Assembly: GCA_023935145.1 (NCBI GenBank)
Contig: CM043699.1
Coordinates: 67,682,638 to 67,746,637 of the forward strand
Source: Bretschneidera sinensis
Taxonomy: Eukaryota; Streptophyta; Magnoliopsida; Brassicales; Akaniaceae
Length of the DNA stretch: 64,000 bases
Reading direction: 5' to 3'
Part shown: positions 45,601-57,799 of the stretch, piece after piece
Layout of the letters: each line of letters begins with the position of its first letter
How positions within the stretch are numbered: position 1 is the stretch's first letter
Position numbers and translations under genes: made by a program
Notes under the pieces: model-generated
Database searches by the model: none
What the model was told of the DNA's origin: nothing
Seen by the model: the letters and a program-made list of their open reading frames with translations, nothing else

Positions 45601-46639
45601 ATTGATTAGATGCACTAACATGATCAGGATCTTTTATCTCATAAAGCAAAAAGAAACTTATTGATCTAACTCTATTTGAGGAAAAAATGATTTTAGGACA
45701 TTGCTTGTATCAACTTCAGTCAAACTTCTAGTTGCTTATTAATAAACACATCTATTTGGATGGTTCTCAGTATCTACTAAAGATGCACCTCTATGTTTTG
45801 ATCCCAACTTCCCAAACTTATGAGAATGGCCATAAACACAAGCAATTGACCCCCAAGGTCATCAATCGACTTAGAGCAGGTATCAGACCTATTCATAGTC
45901 AATTAAATAGAAGTAACTGATAGAAAAAGGTATGTGGTTAAGCATACAGGAAACAATCAATAAGGAATCTCAATAGAGATAGACTGCACCAATAACTTAA
46001 CCATTTATAACAGTGTCTTGTTCTATATGTATATAACAACGTTTCTTGTGAAATTTTTAAAGAACAAACAACTCTTTTCTTAAAACCCTTTAAAAAATGT
46101 CCTAAATCAATTCTTCTGAACCATAAAAAATCCAAATGAATTATTAACAATGAGATCTTAGTTCTAGGTTTTGTATCAAATGGTTCTTAGTTGTTTTATC
46201 AGCTAGACAAAGTTCACACGTAGGCAATAATAAAACTAGTGAGTGAGTCTAACATGCTGTCACTAGTCAAACCATTTATTTTTTTTCAAACCCAATGTGA
46301 TCTAATCTAACTTGCCAAATAATTTCGCATCAATAATTTACGCTAAAAAGAGATGCAATTAAATAAATAAAAAAACAACCACAATTCTGATTATATTACA
46401 AAACACAAACCAAATCTAAATGTTTTGGAACCATTTAATACATTAACACAACAAAGAAGTCTTCTTCTTACAATACATCAACCCGACACCAAAATAAATA
46501 ACATTAAAACTAGACCTAGAAGGAGTAAACACAGAGACCAATTTTGTCAAAATAAAGTACATATAGGATAGTAGTAGGACTCAGGTATGACCACCAGTCA
46601 ACCTTAGATGATAGGTGTCAAAACCCAATGTTCTCCTTA

Positions 46640-47633
46640 AATATATCCAACTTGTACTTTGTCAAATTTGATGGTACCCCACAATGCTTCCTGTTCTCCA
46701 ACTACATAGCATGCCCTTTTTTGAGTTTACAGTCCACAAAGGATGAGATTCAGTAAGCAACACGTCGCTAGAAATATAAGCATTAACCAAAGAAATAGAG
46801 TAGGGTAATACCTTTTTCGGCTTAGAATAATTATGACCAAAGTGACCCAGCTTACCACATTTATAGCAACTCATTTTAGTCTTGTCCTTCTTACCACTGC
46901 GCTTACCCCTCTTGCGCTAAGTCTTCTTGGGTTCTAGAATATTCCCTTTAACTTTCTTATACTTTAGGCCTAGAGCCTTATGCAAGTTGGATTTAGCAAC
47001 ACAAGCTTAACTTGAATATCTAGTAGCCTCGAAGTGCTCATCTTCAAGTTCCAGGTGACATGCAATGTCATCAAAACTTTTAAGTTTCTTAGTAGATCAT
47101 CTTAGCTTTTATGTGTTCCCATTCCTTAGGCAGAGACTAAATCACTGCATGAACCTCTTGTTCATCAGTTAAGGAGTAACCTTCAGCTTTAATTTCCTTT
47201 ATCATGTTTGACATCTCAACAAGATGTTGGTTTATTGAATGATCCACGCACTGCTCATAAGTGCAAAATTTTCCAATGAGACACCTAAATTCGACTGAGA
47301 AACCCCTGTATTTTTTTTTTCAAGGCAACTAAAATTTCTCGAGTGGTGTCATACTTCACATGCTCATATGAGAGATCATCTTACATATTACACAACATCA
47401 CCATGCGAGCAATGCCATCATTCCTTTTCCATGATACATAAGCCTCATGATCTCTATCACTTTGAGTAGAAGTTCCTCGCACAGGTTCACTCATGGTGTA
47501 GTTGATGACTTTTTTCACAGCTAGTACTTCAAGGATGCACTGAACCTTTTGGTTCCAAACTCCAAAGTTTTCACCATTCATTTTTTTAATCCTCATCCAA
47601 CTCAGCCTTTATAGTCTTAGGATTCGAAGCCAT
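46640..47633 (-). pseudogene. Copia element C gag remnant
   Basis: The minus-strand ATG at 47633 opens 'MASNPKTIKAELDED', then a stop. Shortly after, 'MNGENFGVWNQKVQCILEVL' (from 47584) is the typical copia gag N-terminus. The frame at 46874 has a zinc knuckle 'CYKCGKLGHFGHNY', with the last cysteine replaced by tyrosine. 'LWTVNSKKGM' further on may be the remains of the protease. The parts between are frameshifted. Family assignment is good; no functional product is possible. Confidence 0.8.
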
Positions 47634-49425
47634 GGTCTAAATAACTACATGGAGACATATCACTAATCAAATACTAGCACACTCATAACCTTATTCACGC
47701 ACATTTATTTTGTAGCTAATTTAAATTAATTCGATGATAATTTTACTTAAGATACGAAATTGAAAGTTTGCTATACTCCCAATCGTCTCCCATGTACAAA
47801 AGTTCAGTCATCATAAATTTAGTCCAATCAGCACAAAATTTAAGTTCTAAGTGAGAATTCATCTCAACTCTACCAACTTAGAACTCCCACTTAGTTTATG
47901 TATATTGAATACATTATATAACATGCATATTGCATGATCATGAACATAATAAACCATAAAAAATTCTTGAACGAAAAACACTTTATTTGATTCCTTATGC
48001 AAACAAAAAAAAAAACACAAGGATCCATCTATCCTATAAAAAACTGAAATGTCTTGAACTATGGATATTTGGAATAACTGTGCAAATAAAATAGTATGCT
48101 GCATTCCTAAAACATAACACTTTTATGCCAATTCCAACTCACCGACGACCTTATAAATCTTCGGTCATGCCTCAGAGTAGTCGTCACATTTTTCTATTCA
48201 TCATCCGAAAGAACTCAAGCAGACTAGAGCCATAAGACATTTAGAAACAGTGAGATATTCAATTGTAACTTATCTCAGTTTTTTGCCTCTACATCTATGT
48301 GCAAGTTCATTTAAGTTTAGGATCCTTTTTATAATTAAGACAACTCTAATATAAGTGACATGTTCACTACATCCTAGATTAATTAAAATCTGTAAGTATG
48401 TTAAAATTGATACTCAATCAATTATTAAATTCATTTACATGAAAACATATATATGTGCAGGCAATTTGGATTGATTTCTATTTTAACTATAGAGAAAAAT
48501 AGAAATCCAAGAGCTTTCATGATCTCCCACTGGATATTAACCCTTTAAAAAACTTTATACTAAAAAATAAGTTTTCCGTACTTAAAAAATGTGCAATCTT
48601 AACTTTAGAAAATTTTTATTTTTTTAAAATAATTAATTAATTAATTCAAAAATTAATATTAAATAATCCATGAAAAATAATTTCTAGAAAAATTATAGGA
48701 AAATCAAAAATATTTTTCTAATTAAAATGGAATTTTCAAGGTCTTCCGAAAGGTCACCGTCATGTGCCGACAGCCTGTTTATAAAAACAAATACTTCAGA
48801 CCGCCATAAGGAATCCCATACGTCACGTCAGTGCGTGCATACCACGTACCACCCTGGAGACGTCGCCTGCTGACCGGACCACCGACTCTTTCTTCATCTA
48901 GCTATGCTGATCACTTTGGTTTGCTCCGTTTCATGGTTTAGTCACTGGAAAGGCACGTGGAGCACTGTGCTGGAGGTTGTCTACAACCTCTAGACTTATG
49001 AAATTTGGTCAAAAATTACTAAATTTTCGGGCCTCATATCTTTCTCTACATATATCCAAAAACTTTATGCAGTATACCGTTGGAAAGCTTACGAAAAAAC
49101 TTTCCAACCATATAATCATGTATCATGAAATTAAACGTACAATTTATGATAAATTTTCAAAGTTTCGAGTCTTATGGTTAGGGTTTCAATTTTCTCTCTC
49201 ATCCATGAGAGTTAGACCACAAGACTTTCAATATTTCATCTATATACTATAGAATACATTATTCTAAAAAATTACGACATTTAGCAAATAAATAAACTAT
49301 TTTCCATTTTTAACCATTAAAACTCCATTATTTCATGTTTTATGAATTTACATGTATTTTCTAACAATTCTATGCATGCATTCATAGCCAAAAATTATTT
49401 ATAAACCCAAAGAATATGTAACCAT
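47634..49425 (-). other. Long leader of copia element C
   Basis: 1.8 kb between the primer site and the gag start, without any supported coding region. Most is AT-rich; 48750-48990 is a GC-richer island containing 'tacgtcacgtcagtgcgtgc'. Such a long leader is unusual for copia and could hold promoter, structure or captured DNA. I recognise nothing in it. Confidence 0.6.
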
Positions 49426-49437
49426 GCTCGGATACCA
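49426..49437 (-). promoter_or_regulatory. tRNA-Met primer binding site of element C
   Basis: On the minus strand TGGTATCCGAGC, one mismatch from the initiator tRNA-Met primer site, one base from the end of the LTR at 49439. Confidence 0.85.
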
Positions 49438-49438
49438 C

Positions 49439-49870
49439 TGTAAAATAGTTTTGCAGTAGAATATCGAGTACTTACAGATTCGACCCAAAATCTTCTTGTA
49501 TCTTGGACTCCTCTCTATATCTTCTATCTTCAATCTGGCTAAAGGTCGTGTGTGTAATCACAGGATTGAAAAACACACTTGTTTTCACCACCTAAGAGCC
49601 TTTTTTATCTCTAAAGGAATGAGATGAACTTTCTTTCTCTTCAATCTCTTTCTCTCTCAAGAATTCAACTTTCCAAGAACATTTTCTTTTATGTCATTCC
49701 CCATATATATACTGCCTGTGAGATGGTAGTTATGGCTAGTTGAAATTAACCAAGAGTTTCTTGGTTTCAACCAAGAGTTGCATGGTTTCATACTTGCCTC
49801 TTGATTCAAAGTTAAATAGGCAGGTCGAGTTGTCCATCATAGGTGCCTAACCCGACCTTTTTTTCCTACA
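49439..49870 (-). repeat. 5' LTR of copia element C
   Basis: 432 bp, starting tgtaaaatag and ending tttcctaca, matching 42411-42833 with several substitutions and small indels. Confidence 0.93.
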
Positions 49871-50627
49871 TGGAACACTATTTCAGTAACTAAATAAAAT
49901 TTAAATACATTTAGTAAATGTCTAGTAAATACATAGCTTATAGGTGTTAAATTATATAATCTCTAAGGAAAATCTGTTATGGAAAACTTTAAATTTTTAC
50001 TATTGGATCTTATCTTGTTATGGCTTTAATACTTTTTCAGTAAACTAAATAAAATTCAAAGATCTATTCAGTAACTCTTTAGTAAATAATTACTTTTACT
50101 CATAAAGTAATACCTTATGTCAATAAGCTACACTTACAAACATATCCTATATATTTACTGAGCTTCACAATCCATTTACATAGAATAACACCTTTTCAAT
50201 ACCTAAGTAAAATTCATTAATGATCTAGTAAACACATAGCTTCTACGTGTAAAATTGTATAATCTCTCAATAAGATTTGTTATGGAAAACTTTAAATTTC
50301 TATTATTGGATCTTATTTTATTACAACTTTAACACTTTTTCAGTAACCTAAATAAAATTTAAAGAACTATTCAATAATGCTTTAGTAGATTATGACTTTT
50401 ACTCTTAAAGCAATACCATATGCCAATGAACTCCTTTTACTAATATCTCATATAAATTTAATGACCTTTGCAATTTATTTTCATAGAGGGACATTATTTC
50501 AGTAACTAAGTAAAACTTAAAGATCATTCAATAAACGTCTAGGAAAAACATAGCTTGTATTTGTAAATTCTATTACAGATAACTCTAAATTTCTATTATT
50601 AGATCTTATCTTGTTATGACTTTAATA
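49871..50627. repeat. Tandem array, unit of about 310 bp: right remnant
   Basis: About 2.4 units; 'ttcagtaactaaataaaa' near 49882 recurs as 'tcaatacctaagtaaaa' near 50193 and 'ttcagtaactaagtaaaa' near 50499. It is cut at 50627 by the poly-T that marks the LINE 3' end. Confidence 0.9.
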
Positions 50628-52417
50628 TTTTTTTTTAAATAAGCCTCCTTGTGGTGGAGGAGGAGGGTTTGGCATAAATCACTACTAGTTTATTAAAAAA
50701 ACATAAAATAATATAAAAAAAGGGGACAACAGGGCATGCCATAGCTAGGAAAAAAACCTAGAGGCAACCCTTTGCCTTACCCTAAAATGAGGGACAAACC
50801 TCCCAAAACAAATGCAATAAAAATTAAGCAGCTTTATAATGTTGTTTCCGTATTGTTGCAGCATTATTCCAATCCACACGAAACACAAGCTTGCAATCTA
50901 GAGGATGAAATATTGAAGACCAAAATAAACAAGTAGAAGTATGAGAATGACCATGATTAGACAAATGATCAACAAGCTGGTTACCTGATCTAAAAGTATG
51001 ACTCATAGTAATTGAAGGGGAAAGGATACCTAGTATTTCTCTAATATAGTAGATAAGCCACCAAGGAGGATGAAGAAGACCCATCAACATCTCAATAAGC
51101 ACCTTTGAATCAAATTTTATATGAGTAACTCGAATGTGATATTGTAAAACAAGTTTCAACCCATCAAGGAGAGCCGTAGCTTCAGCTTGCATATTTGTAT
51201 TAGGACTATAATTGCTAGAGAAGCCAGAAGTACTTCTTTTTCACTATTTCATAAAACCTTACCACCTTTAGCAATTCCATTTTTTGAAGATCCATCACAA
51301 TTAATTTTAATACCATTAGAATGATGAGGCATTAATTTAATCCAGGAGTAGTGCTGAGAAGGAACTGTGCATATTAGCATACCAATTGTCTGAATTCAAG
51401 TAATATCCAAGAAAAAAATAGAACATAGAGAAGAGTAAGACCTTTACAAATTGCTAATCCATCCAAGAACTTTTAAAATTATATGTCAACAAGCAAAGGA
51501 ATAGACTCAACCAAAACCTTGTTTCATCCCAACCAAAGTTCCCAACATATGCAAATGAAAATCACCATTTCTATAAAGCCAACCTGATTTGAGACGCTCG
51601 CATTAACAAGCTAACCATTAGATAAATCTAGTAGATAAGGAGGTTGAACATGTTTAAGCTGGAACAAAAATAATTCCAAACCTCAATTGCTATGGATTCT
51701 CAAACAAAAAGGTGTTCAAAAGTTTCAATGGAATGGTTTTCACGACAACACGCAATTTGATGCTAAAAAAATCCCAGTGTCTGTATCTTGCCAACAACTT
51801 GCAAGCCATCATGAAATAACTTCCACATGATGAAGGGAATTTTAATATTAAGCCATTTGTTCCAAACTTTCTTGTACCATTTGAAATCTTTCCCCATACT
51901 TCTCACTAGTTCCTAGTAAGCTTTAGATGAAAAATGACCAGAAGCCAGCCTTTCCCAAACTAATTTATCCTTAGAGGAGTTCAAATGTAGAGCATGAATT
52001 AGTTCCTGTACCTCCGAATATTTTACCTGAATGGATTGCACTACCTGTGGTTGATTTAAGATTTTTGAAATTGAAAGGTTATCAAAATGAGGATTTGTAA
52101 CTTGTAATTGCAAGCTACCGTGAATGCCATCATAGAATTTCACCTTTGCCTATAACCCAAGTAGAATTCATCTTGAGAGTTTGGACATGAAGAATTAAAG
52201 CCCGTCATCTATGAGAGCTATATGTGGGATAGTGCAAATCGGTAAAGATATTCCCATATTTTTGCTACATAGACTTTGCCCAAAAAGATTTCCCCAAAAA
52301 GAAGTTCAAGCAAATTTACCATGAAAAGAAGACATCACCTCTTGTAAAGACCAAATGCCTAAACCTTCTTCCTTTTGTGGTTTACAAACAGTGCCCCAAT
52401 CAATCCAATGTTGCCTA
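50628..52417 (-). mobile_element. L1-type LINE, 5'-truncated, minus strand
   Basis: The plus strand begins with poly-T (50628-50636), the poly-A tail of a minus-strand element. The frame 51192-50824 ('MQAEATALLDGLKLVL', 'IKFDSKVLIEMLMG', 'RSGNQLVDHLSNHGH') is the RNase H-like domain at the end of plant LINE ORF2. The frame 52143-51913 ends 'DKLVWERLASGHFSSKAY', the zf-RVT region upstream of it. 'WIDWGTVCKPQKEEGLGIWS' (about 52408-52350) is the end of the RT segment. The element is cut at 52418 by an LTR-like sequence. Frames are broken by stops. No target duplication could be read. Confidence 0.85.
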
Positions 52418-54872
52418 TGTAACAACCCATCCCGAGTAGGCCCTACCCAAGATGGAATCATCAAGTTTAAGTATCGACTACGAACCTAACATATCGCAAT
52501 CATCATAATGCAAGTTCAATTAATACAACATACATTCAAGATTATACAAATTCAATTACAAGATTGATTTAAGGTATGCCTTTCTATAATAATTTACAAC
52601 TTCAAAAACAAAACAGTGTTAACGATGTTGTTCATGGACTACCTATGATGAAGTCATCTCACCATCTCTCAGAGGATCCTTTCAAAACCTATATCTAGAG
52701 AAAAATTAAAATAAGAGGGGGTTGAGCTTAAAAGCTAAATGAAATTCACATTACTAAATGTATCTGATTTTTAAGGTTTCGTTTATCAAGCCTTATTATT
52801 TAACTGTTTACAAATTATGCACATCTTTATATAGCTACATTGCTTAACTTATCAATTTCACTCTGCCATTCTCATATTATCAAAAGGCATCACCATACAT
52901 GATATAGAGCACAATACAAACTCCACATAATCTCAATCATAAGCATTACATCACTAACAATCCATTCTTGTCATCAACCACATCACAATAAATCTCAATG
53001 TACGTAAATCACAAAATCAAAACAATCATCATGATATAAAATGAAATGTATGTGCACAGTGACATCTCAACTCCATTTTCCATCTCACATCTCCACTCAT
53101 TTCATCATCACTCTTGTTTTCAGTAATTCAATCATCTCAATCATTTTCATGAACTTTAAGGGGATGTCTCCCTATATGTTGGCACTTACCCTCAGACTAT
53201 CTATGATCATGGTCTTACAATTCACTCAGCCTATAGATCCAATGATCCCATAATACACTTAACATTTGGACCACACTTTCCTTTAGTGGTCCTATAATGC
53301 ACACACAAAGAACATATAACCAATAACAAAAACAATCACATCTCAACAATCTCAATGATTTTTATATACATATCAACCAAAAATTGTACATGTCACCTTT
53401 ACAACTATCCTCAACATCTTAATTACAAATCATTTAAACAATAACATTATGTAATTCAGGCACACATAACTTTAACTTAATTACATATATAGACAATCAC
53501 CCAACACATTCAATCTATAGTCATATCAATGTTCTCAGCATTTCATATTCATTAATTTAATTCAAGTTTTAGATTTCCTAGTTCATTCTCTAGTACTAGA
53601 AGTAATATGAACTCACCTTGATTTCCACGCTAGAGTATCAAACACAAGATTTAGTTCACCTTTCTCCAATAATTTAATTAACAATTCCATCATGTCCATT
53701 CCCTACAAAAAAATAATCATGATCTAAACAACCCAATTTAAATTAAAGAAATGTAATTCATATTTGATTTACTTAATTTGTATCTAAAATATAAAATTTG
53801 AATCCATGAAATTAGATTAGTTAATTAATCCTTAATTAATCAGGAACTTGAATTGTGAAGTAAATGAAATAAGAATTTGAGCAAAGAACTGAACTGAAGT
53901 GAGTAAAAAAAATTTGGTAAAAGCTGTTGATGGATTTGAAGTATGATATTTAGTTAGAAAGGGAATTACTGATGGACAAGAGAAAATGATTAATTGATAA
54001 GTGAATTAACAAAGAAGTATCTTGGGAAAGACATATAAATAAAGTTGTATCACTCTGGGGTCATTAAAGCGTGAAGTTGAGATAGAAATAATATAATTCA
54101 AAGAAGAGTGTGGGGTGGTCTAAGTAACACTTTCGTTTAAGAATGGTGGTTAAGGTCCTTATAGAGACTTGGAGGAAGTTTGGTCGTTATGGTCCTAAAG
54201 AATGTGGGGTTCAAAGATTTAGTTGGAATAAGTGAAGAACTGAATGAAGGAGAACCAACAAAAATATAAAGTCGAGTAAAAGGGTGAACATCGCTTATTA
54301 AATAAAGTAGAGTTTCTAGAAAGATTGGGTAAAGTTTATTAAAATAGTACATTAGATCACCTTAGCACTTAATTTTTTTTTTTTGGTTGATGACGATGCA
54401 AAGAAAGTTCAAATTGATGGTGAAAAGAAAGTTTAACTTTGTAATGGCGAATCTTGACAAAAATGCACAATTTGAGGAGTGTACTTGAAATTGTAAGATA
54501 GATTTAGAAAAGTGATAATCCTAATTTTGTGGACCTTGGTCAAGGAAAATTTAGGGACATAATTGTTTTTTAGTGGGAGAGAAATATGGAGCTCGATACT
54601 TTTCTTAGAGTATTTTTTTAATCATGATGTTTCACTTTGACATGTGTTTGGTGTATTTATTTAGTTTGACTTAATTAATTCGTACTGAGATTTGTGAGAC
54701 TTAGAAATAATTAAATAAAATAAGAACCAAATAATAAAAATATGTTTTGTGAGACTTGTAAAACTTTGAAAGAATAGTAAGACAACTAAGTAAAAATTTA
54801 AGTTTTAAAAAGTAGAAGGGTGAAATGTGGATGAGACATAAAGTGAAGGGTTGTGTGTGTAATCAAAGGAAA
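52418..54872 (-). mobile_element. Probable Ty3/gypsy LTR, minus strand, right border uncertain
   Basis: It starts 'tgtaacaacccatcccgagt', a common terminus of plant gypsy LTRs ending '...gggatgggttgttaca', and interrupts the LINE. The rest is non-coding, AT-rich and lacks recognisable protein. A second sequence beginning 'tgtaacgacccatcctgaat' is at 62369. The right end is not defined; a solo copia LTR begins at 54878, and DNA on its far side looks like a different, plus-strand LTR. Confidence 0.45.
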
Positions 54873-54877
54873 GTATA

Positions 54878-55833
54878 TGTTGGAAATCACCTTGACAAGA
54901 TACCCAGGTGGTGATCTTCCAAACACCCAAGTCTAGAATGACTTGTAAAGAAAAGATACAGCAACCAAAGCAAGAATGCAGACAAACAATTGCTATCGAG
55001 GATCAGCAATAGCCTACGTCCCCGTGAGTTCCTCTGAACTCTCTGCACTAAATCTGAGTAGTTCCTTACAATACAGCAACCCTCTCCAAGAAACCTCCCT
55101 TTCTTGAAGAAACAAAGAAGAGAAGAAAAAAAGTGATAGGACTATTACAAAAGATCTCTACCCACTATCTATACTACTTCTCTCTTTACAACCAGCTTCT
55201 CTACAATGAGTCTCTCCTGTGTTTAGTGTCTTTGTACTCTCACACACCACTCATTCACATCACATGTCTCACAAGTTATATCACATTGTTCTTGAGAATG
55301 AAGCTAGGTGACCCTTTATATAGTGCACCAACTTCTTGACCAATCTTGAGAGTTAATCTCTACCCTTAGATCTTAATGACCACTCAACCATGGCCCTCCA
55401 TCAATCCTAAGTTATGCTATGCATTTTAACCTTGCACCCATGCACTTAACAAGAGGCTGAATCAAGTGGAATATGTGTGCCTCAGTGTACTTAGCGCCTA
55501 GGCACTGAACAGGGCATGCTGCAACGCTAGGAAAAACACCCTTTTAACCACTTTCTAGGCGCCGACACCTTGGTGAGGGAGAGGTGCGGCACTGCCCCTC
55601 CTCCAGCACCTCCCTTGCTAGGCACTATGGCCTAGGACGGGGAGGACTACAGTGCACACTGAAGCTGGACCCCTCACAGCTATGCGCACTTCTTTGTCTT
55701 ATTGAATGGAGAGGTGTGCACACACCCAAAGTGAGGCGCACACTTGCGTGCACTCTTTTAACATTCTGAAATTTATTCTTCCAACCTTGTTTAAACCTTA
55801 AATCATGTTTAAAACTTAGACAAATACCAATAG
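54878..55833 (-). mobile_element. Solo LTR of the copia A/B family
   Basis: It starts 'tgttggaaatcaccttgac' and ends 'tagacaaataccaata', the reverse of the element B LTR ends, with the final CA of the other orientation mutated. A perfect gtata duplication lies at 54873-54877 and 55834-55838. The length is 956 bp with no internal sequence. A TATA-like 'ctttatatagtg' is present in the minus sense near 55320. Confidence 0.93.
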
Positions 55834-55838
55834 TATAG

Positions 55839-57775
55839 CTATTTAAAGGGGAAGAGAAATCAGATTTCTCTTTGGAAGATAAAAAAAGAGAAAAAGAAAA
55901 AAAAAAGTGAGGAAGAGATAGGAAAGAAAAAGGGATTTTTGGCAAAAATCAAAGGTAAATCTTACTCTTCTTTACTCCTAATTATCAAGTATATTTACTA
56001 AACTAAATGTTTGATTTTTTGAAAGTTTATAGTTAAAGATTTGCTCAAGAAAAAGTTTCTCTCAATAAAAATAGGGTTTTGTACTAAATGTGTTGATTTA
56101 ATGATTTTGAGTTCAATTATTCTCCTGGGTAGTATTGAATATTTGATTTAAAACACGTAGGAACTTGTGTTTTGAGTAGATTGGCTGTGTCCCTTGAGAA
56201 TTAAGCGAAACATTTCGGAGAAAACTGTGCTTTTCATCAATATTTTCTAAAAATCCGAACTAGTCAGTTGATTGTCCCAAGTGCATAGTCCACTGTGCAA
56301 CTTTTTGATCAATAGACAGTCGATTGTGTGAGTTTCTAGGCAAACTATAGCCAACCGCCCAAAATGGACAGTCGATTGTCCGAGCCTTTGAACATGTTTT
56401 CCAACCCTGGTTTTGAAAAATAAGTCATTTTTTTATAAAATATTTCAATCTTAAACTTCCCCAAAGTATTATGAACTTGATTACATGATAAAGAATTTGA
56501 AGTAAAGGTTTTGAATATTTTTCTTTTGTTTTACACCAAGTTAGGATGAACTTGTAAAAAGTTTTAAATAAAAATGGACGAGGATTTGTGATTTTATCTG
56601 TAATTTTGTATACTTTTATAAGTTCTGTGATGTGATGGGTGTTATTTAATTATATGGATCTTAAGTGAGTATACTAAGTGTATGTATATATATATATATA
56701 TATATATATTGGATAGGTTTGAAGGTAAACACAAAGACTATGAAGTAACACAAGGTTTGATCTTGACTTGGCAAAGGTGAGTACACCTTACCTCTAGTAA
56801 ATTGTATAATAAAAATAAAGAATGAAAATATGATTTACTTGATGAGTATAAATACTAGAATGTTATGAAGAATAAGTATATAAAAACTTTGGTATGAAAA
56901 TATTAAGGTTTAGTGTTATAAGAATCTTATATAGGTTGAGAGATAAATGAATAAGAATTAAGTTTAGAAATAGATTTAATATAGTTATGTAGGGATTTTG
57001 GGATGTGTGAAATTTTGATGAAGATTATTGTTTGGGTTGTCACGAATTAGTGATATGATTGATTGCAACCATTTCTTCATAAATGTATTTTGCATGATAA
57101 CAATTTCTTGATGGCATATTAATGAGGGACAAGTGATGGGTGAGGCTAGTAAGTCCCTTCCTATAAGGGGTGTAAGGGTACCGAAGGATATTGGACGTAC
57201 AGGACCCTACCTAGAAATGGATGAAGGGGGATCCGTTATGATATGATATGATGATTTGACGTACTAGTATGTGGGGATTCATCCCCATGATTATGAGATT
57301 AGCCTAGTGAGGGGCAATGATATGATTTTGCATTTTATTGCATTGCATTGCTTAACATTGTATTTCATGGATACATCGTGATGATTGGCCCATGAGGGGC
57401 GTGTGTCGTAATTAGTCCTTAAAGGGCATGTGATGTGTTGGGTCCGGTGAAGGGCGTGAATGTTATTTGTGATGATAGAAAGGTACTGAGATGGAGTTTT
57501 CTTCAATATTTTTAACTTCGTGTGATGTACAGTGTGACAGTGATTGTATGTTTAAAATTCATCATAAGGGTACTAACGAATTATTTTATTATTTATATTA
57601 TTTCTTATTAAGAAATTAAGAGAAATAATTGGAGGAAACTCAAGAATTATATTATTTGTACTTAGCAAACTTAATAATTTATATGCTATACTTATAATTA
57701 AAATGGTAAATTCCTCCAATATAAGTACTTCTCATAAAGTGTTTATCATTGAGCTTTTTAGCTCACTCTTTTATT
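55839..57775 (+). mobile_element. Probable Ty3/gypsy 5' LTR and leader
   Basis: Non-coding DNA directly upstream of a gypsy gag at 57800. It has a TATA-like 'gctatttaaagg' at 55839, a block of 'acagtcgattgt' words (56264-56380), a (TA)n run (56684-56709) and imperfectly repeated 'gaggggc' phrases (57120-57450), all common in plant gypsy LTRs. A primer site could not be identified, so part of the leader may be deleted. Its U3 may extend left of the solo LTR at 54878. Confidence 0.5.
56684..56709. repeat. (TA)n microsatellite
   Basis: A TA run of about 26 bp within the gypsy LTR-like region. Confidence 0.95.
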
Positions 57776-57799
57776 TTTACTAACAAGTTGGAGGCAAAG

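Larger units (their letters stand above)
42411..49870 (-). mobile_element. Ty1/copia element C, minus strand
   Basis: LTRs are at 42411-42833 and 49439-49870, both with TG...CA ends (tgtaaaa...cctaca). On the minus strand the order is 5' LTR (49870-49439), primer site (49437-49426), an 1.8-kb leader, gag (from 47633), zinc knuckle, RT, RNase H, purine tract (42843-42834) and 3' LTR. The element is 7460 bp and very decayed. The flanking 5-mers (atagg and tggaa) do not match, so the target duplication is lost or altered. It is unrelated at close range to elements A and B and lies in the 310-bp array. Confidence 0.9.

Noticed and set aside
42406..49875. A target duplication for copia element C
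   Set aside because: The flanking 5-mers are atagg and tggaa. I could not make them match without assuming changes, so I claim none.
52418..53233. 'gccta' at 52413-52417 and 53229-53233 as a target duplication for an 816-bp solo LTR
   Set aside because: DNA right of 53233 does not continue the LINE; it looks like more of the same LTR, so the match is probably chance.
55584..55945. Frames inside and beside the solo copia LTR
   Set aside because: They lie in LTR sequence shared with element B, where they are not conserved as coding.
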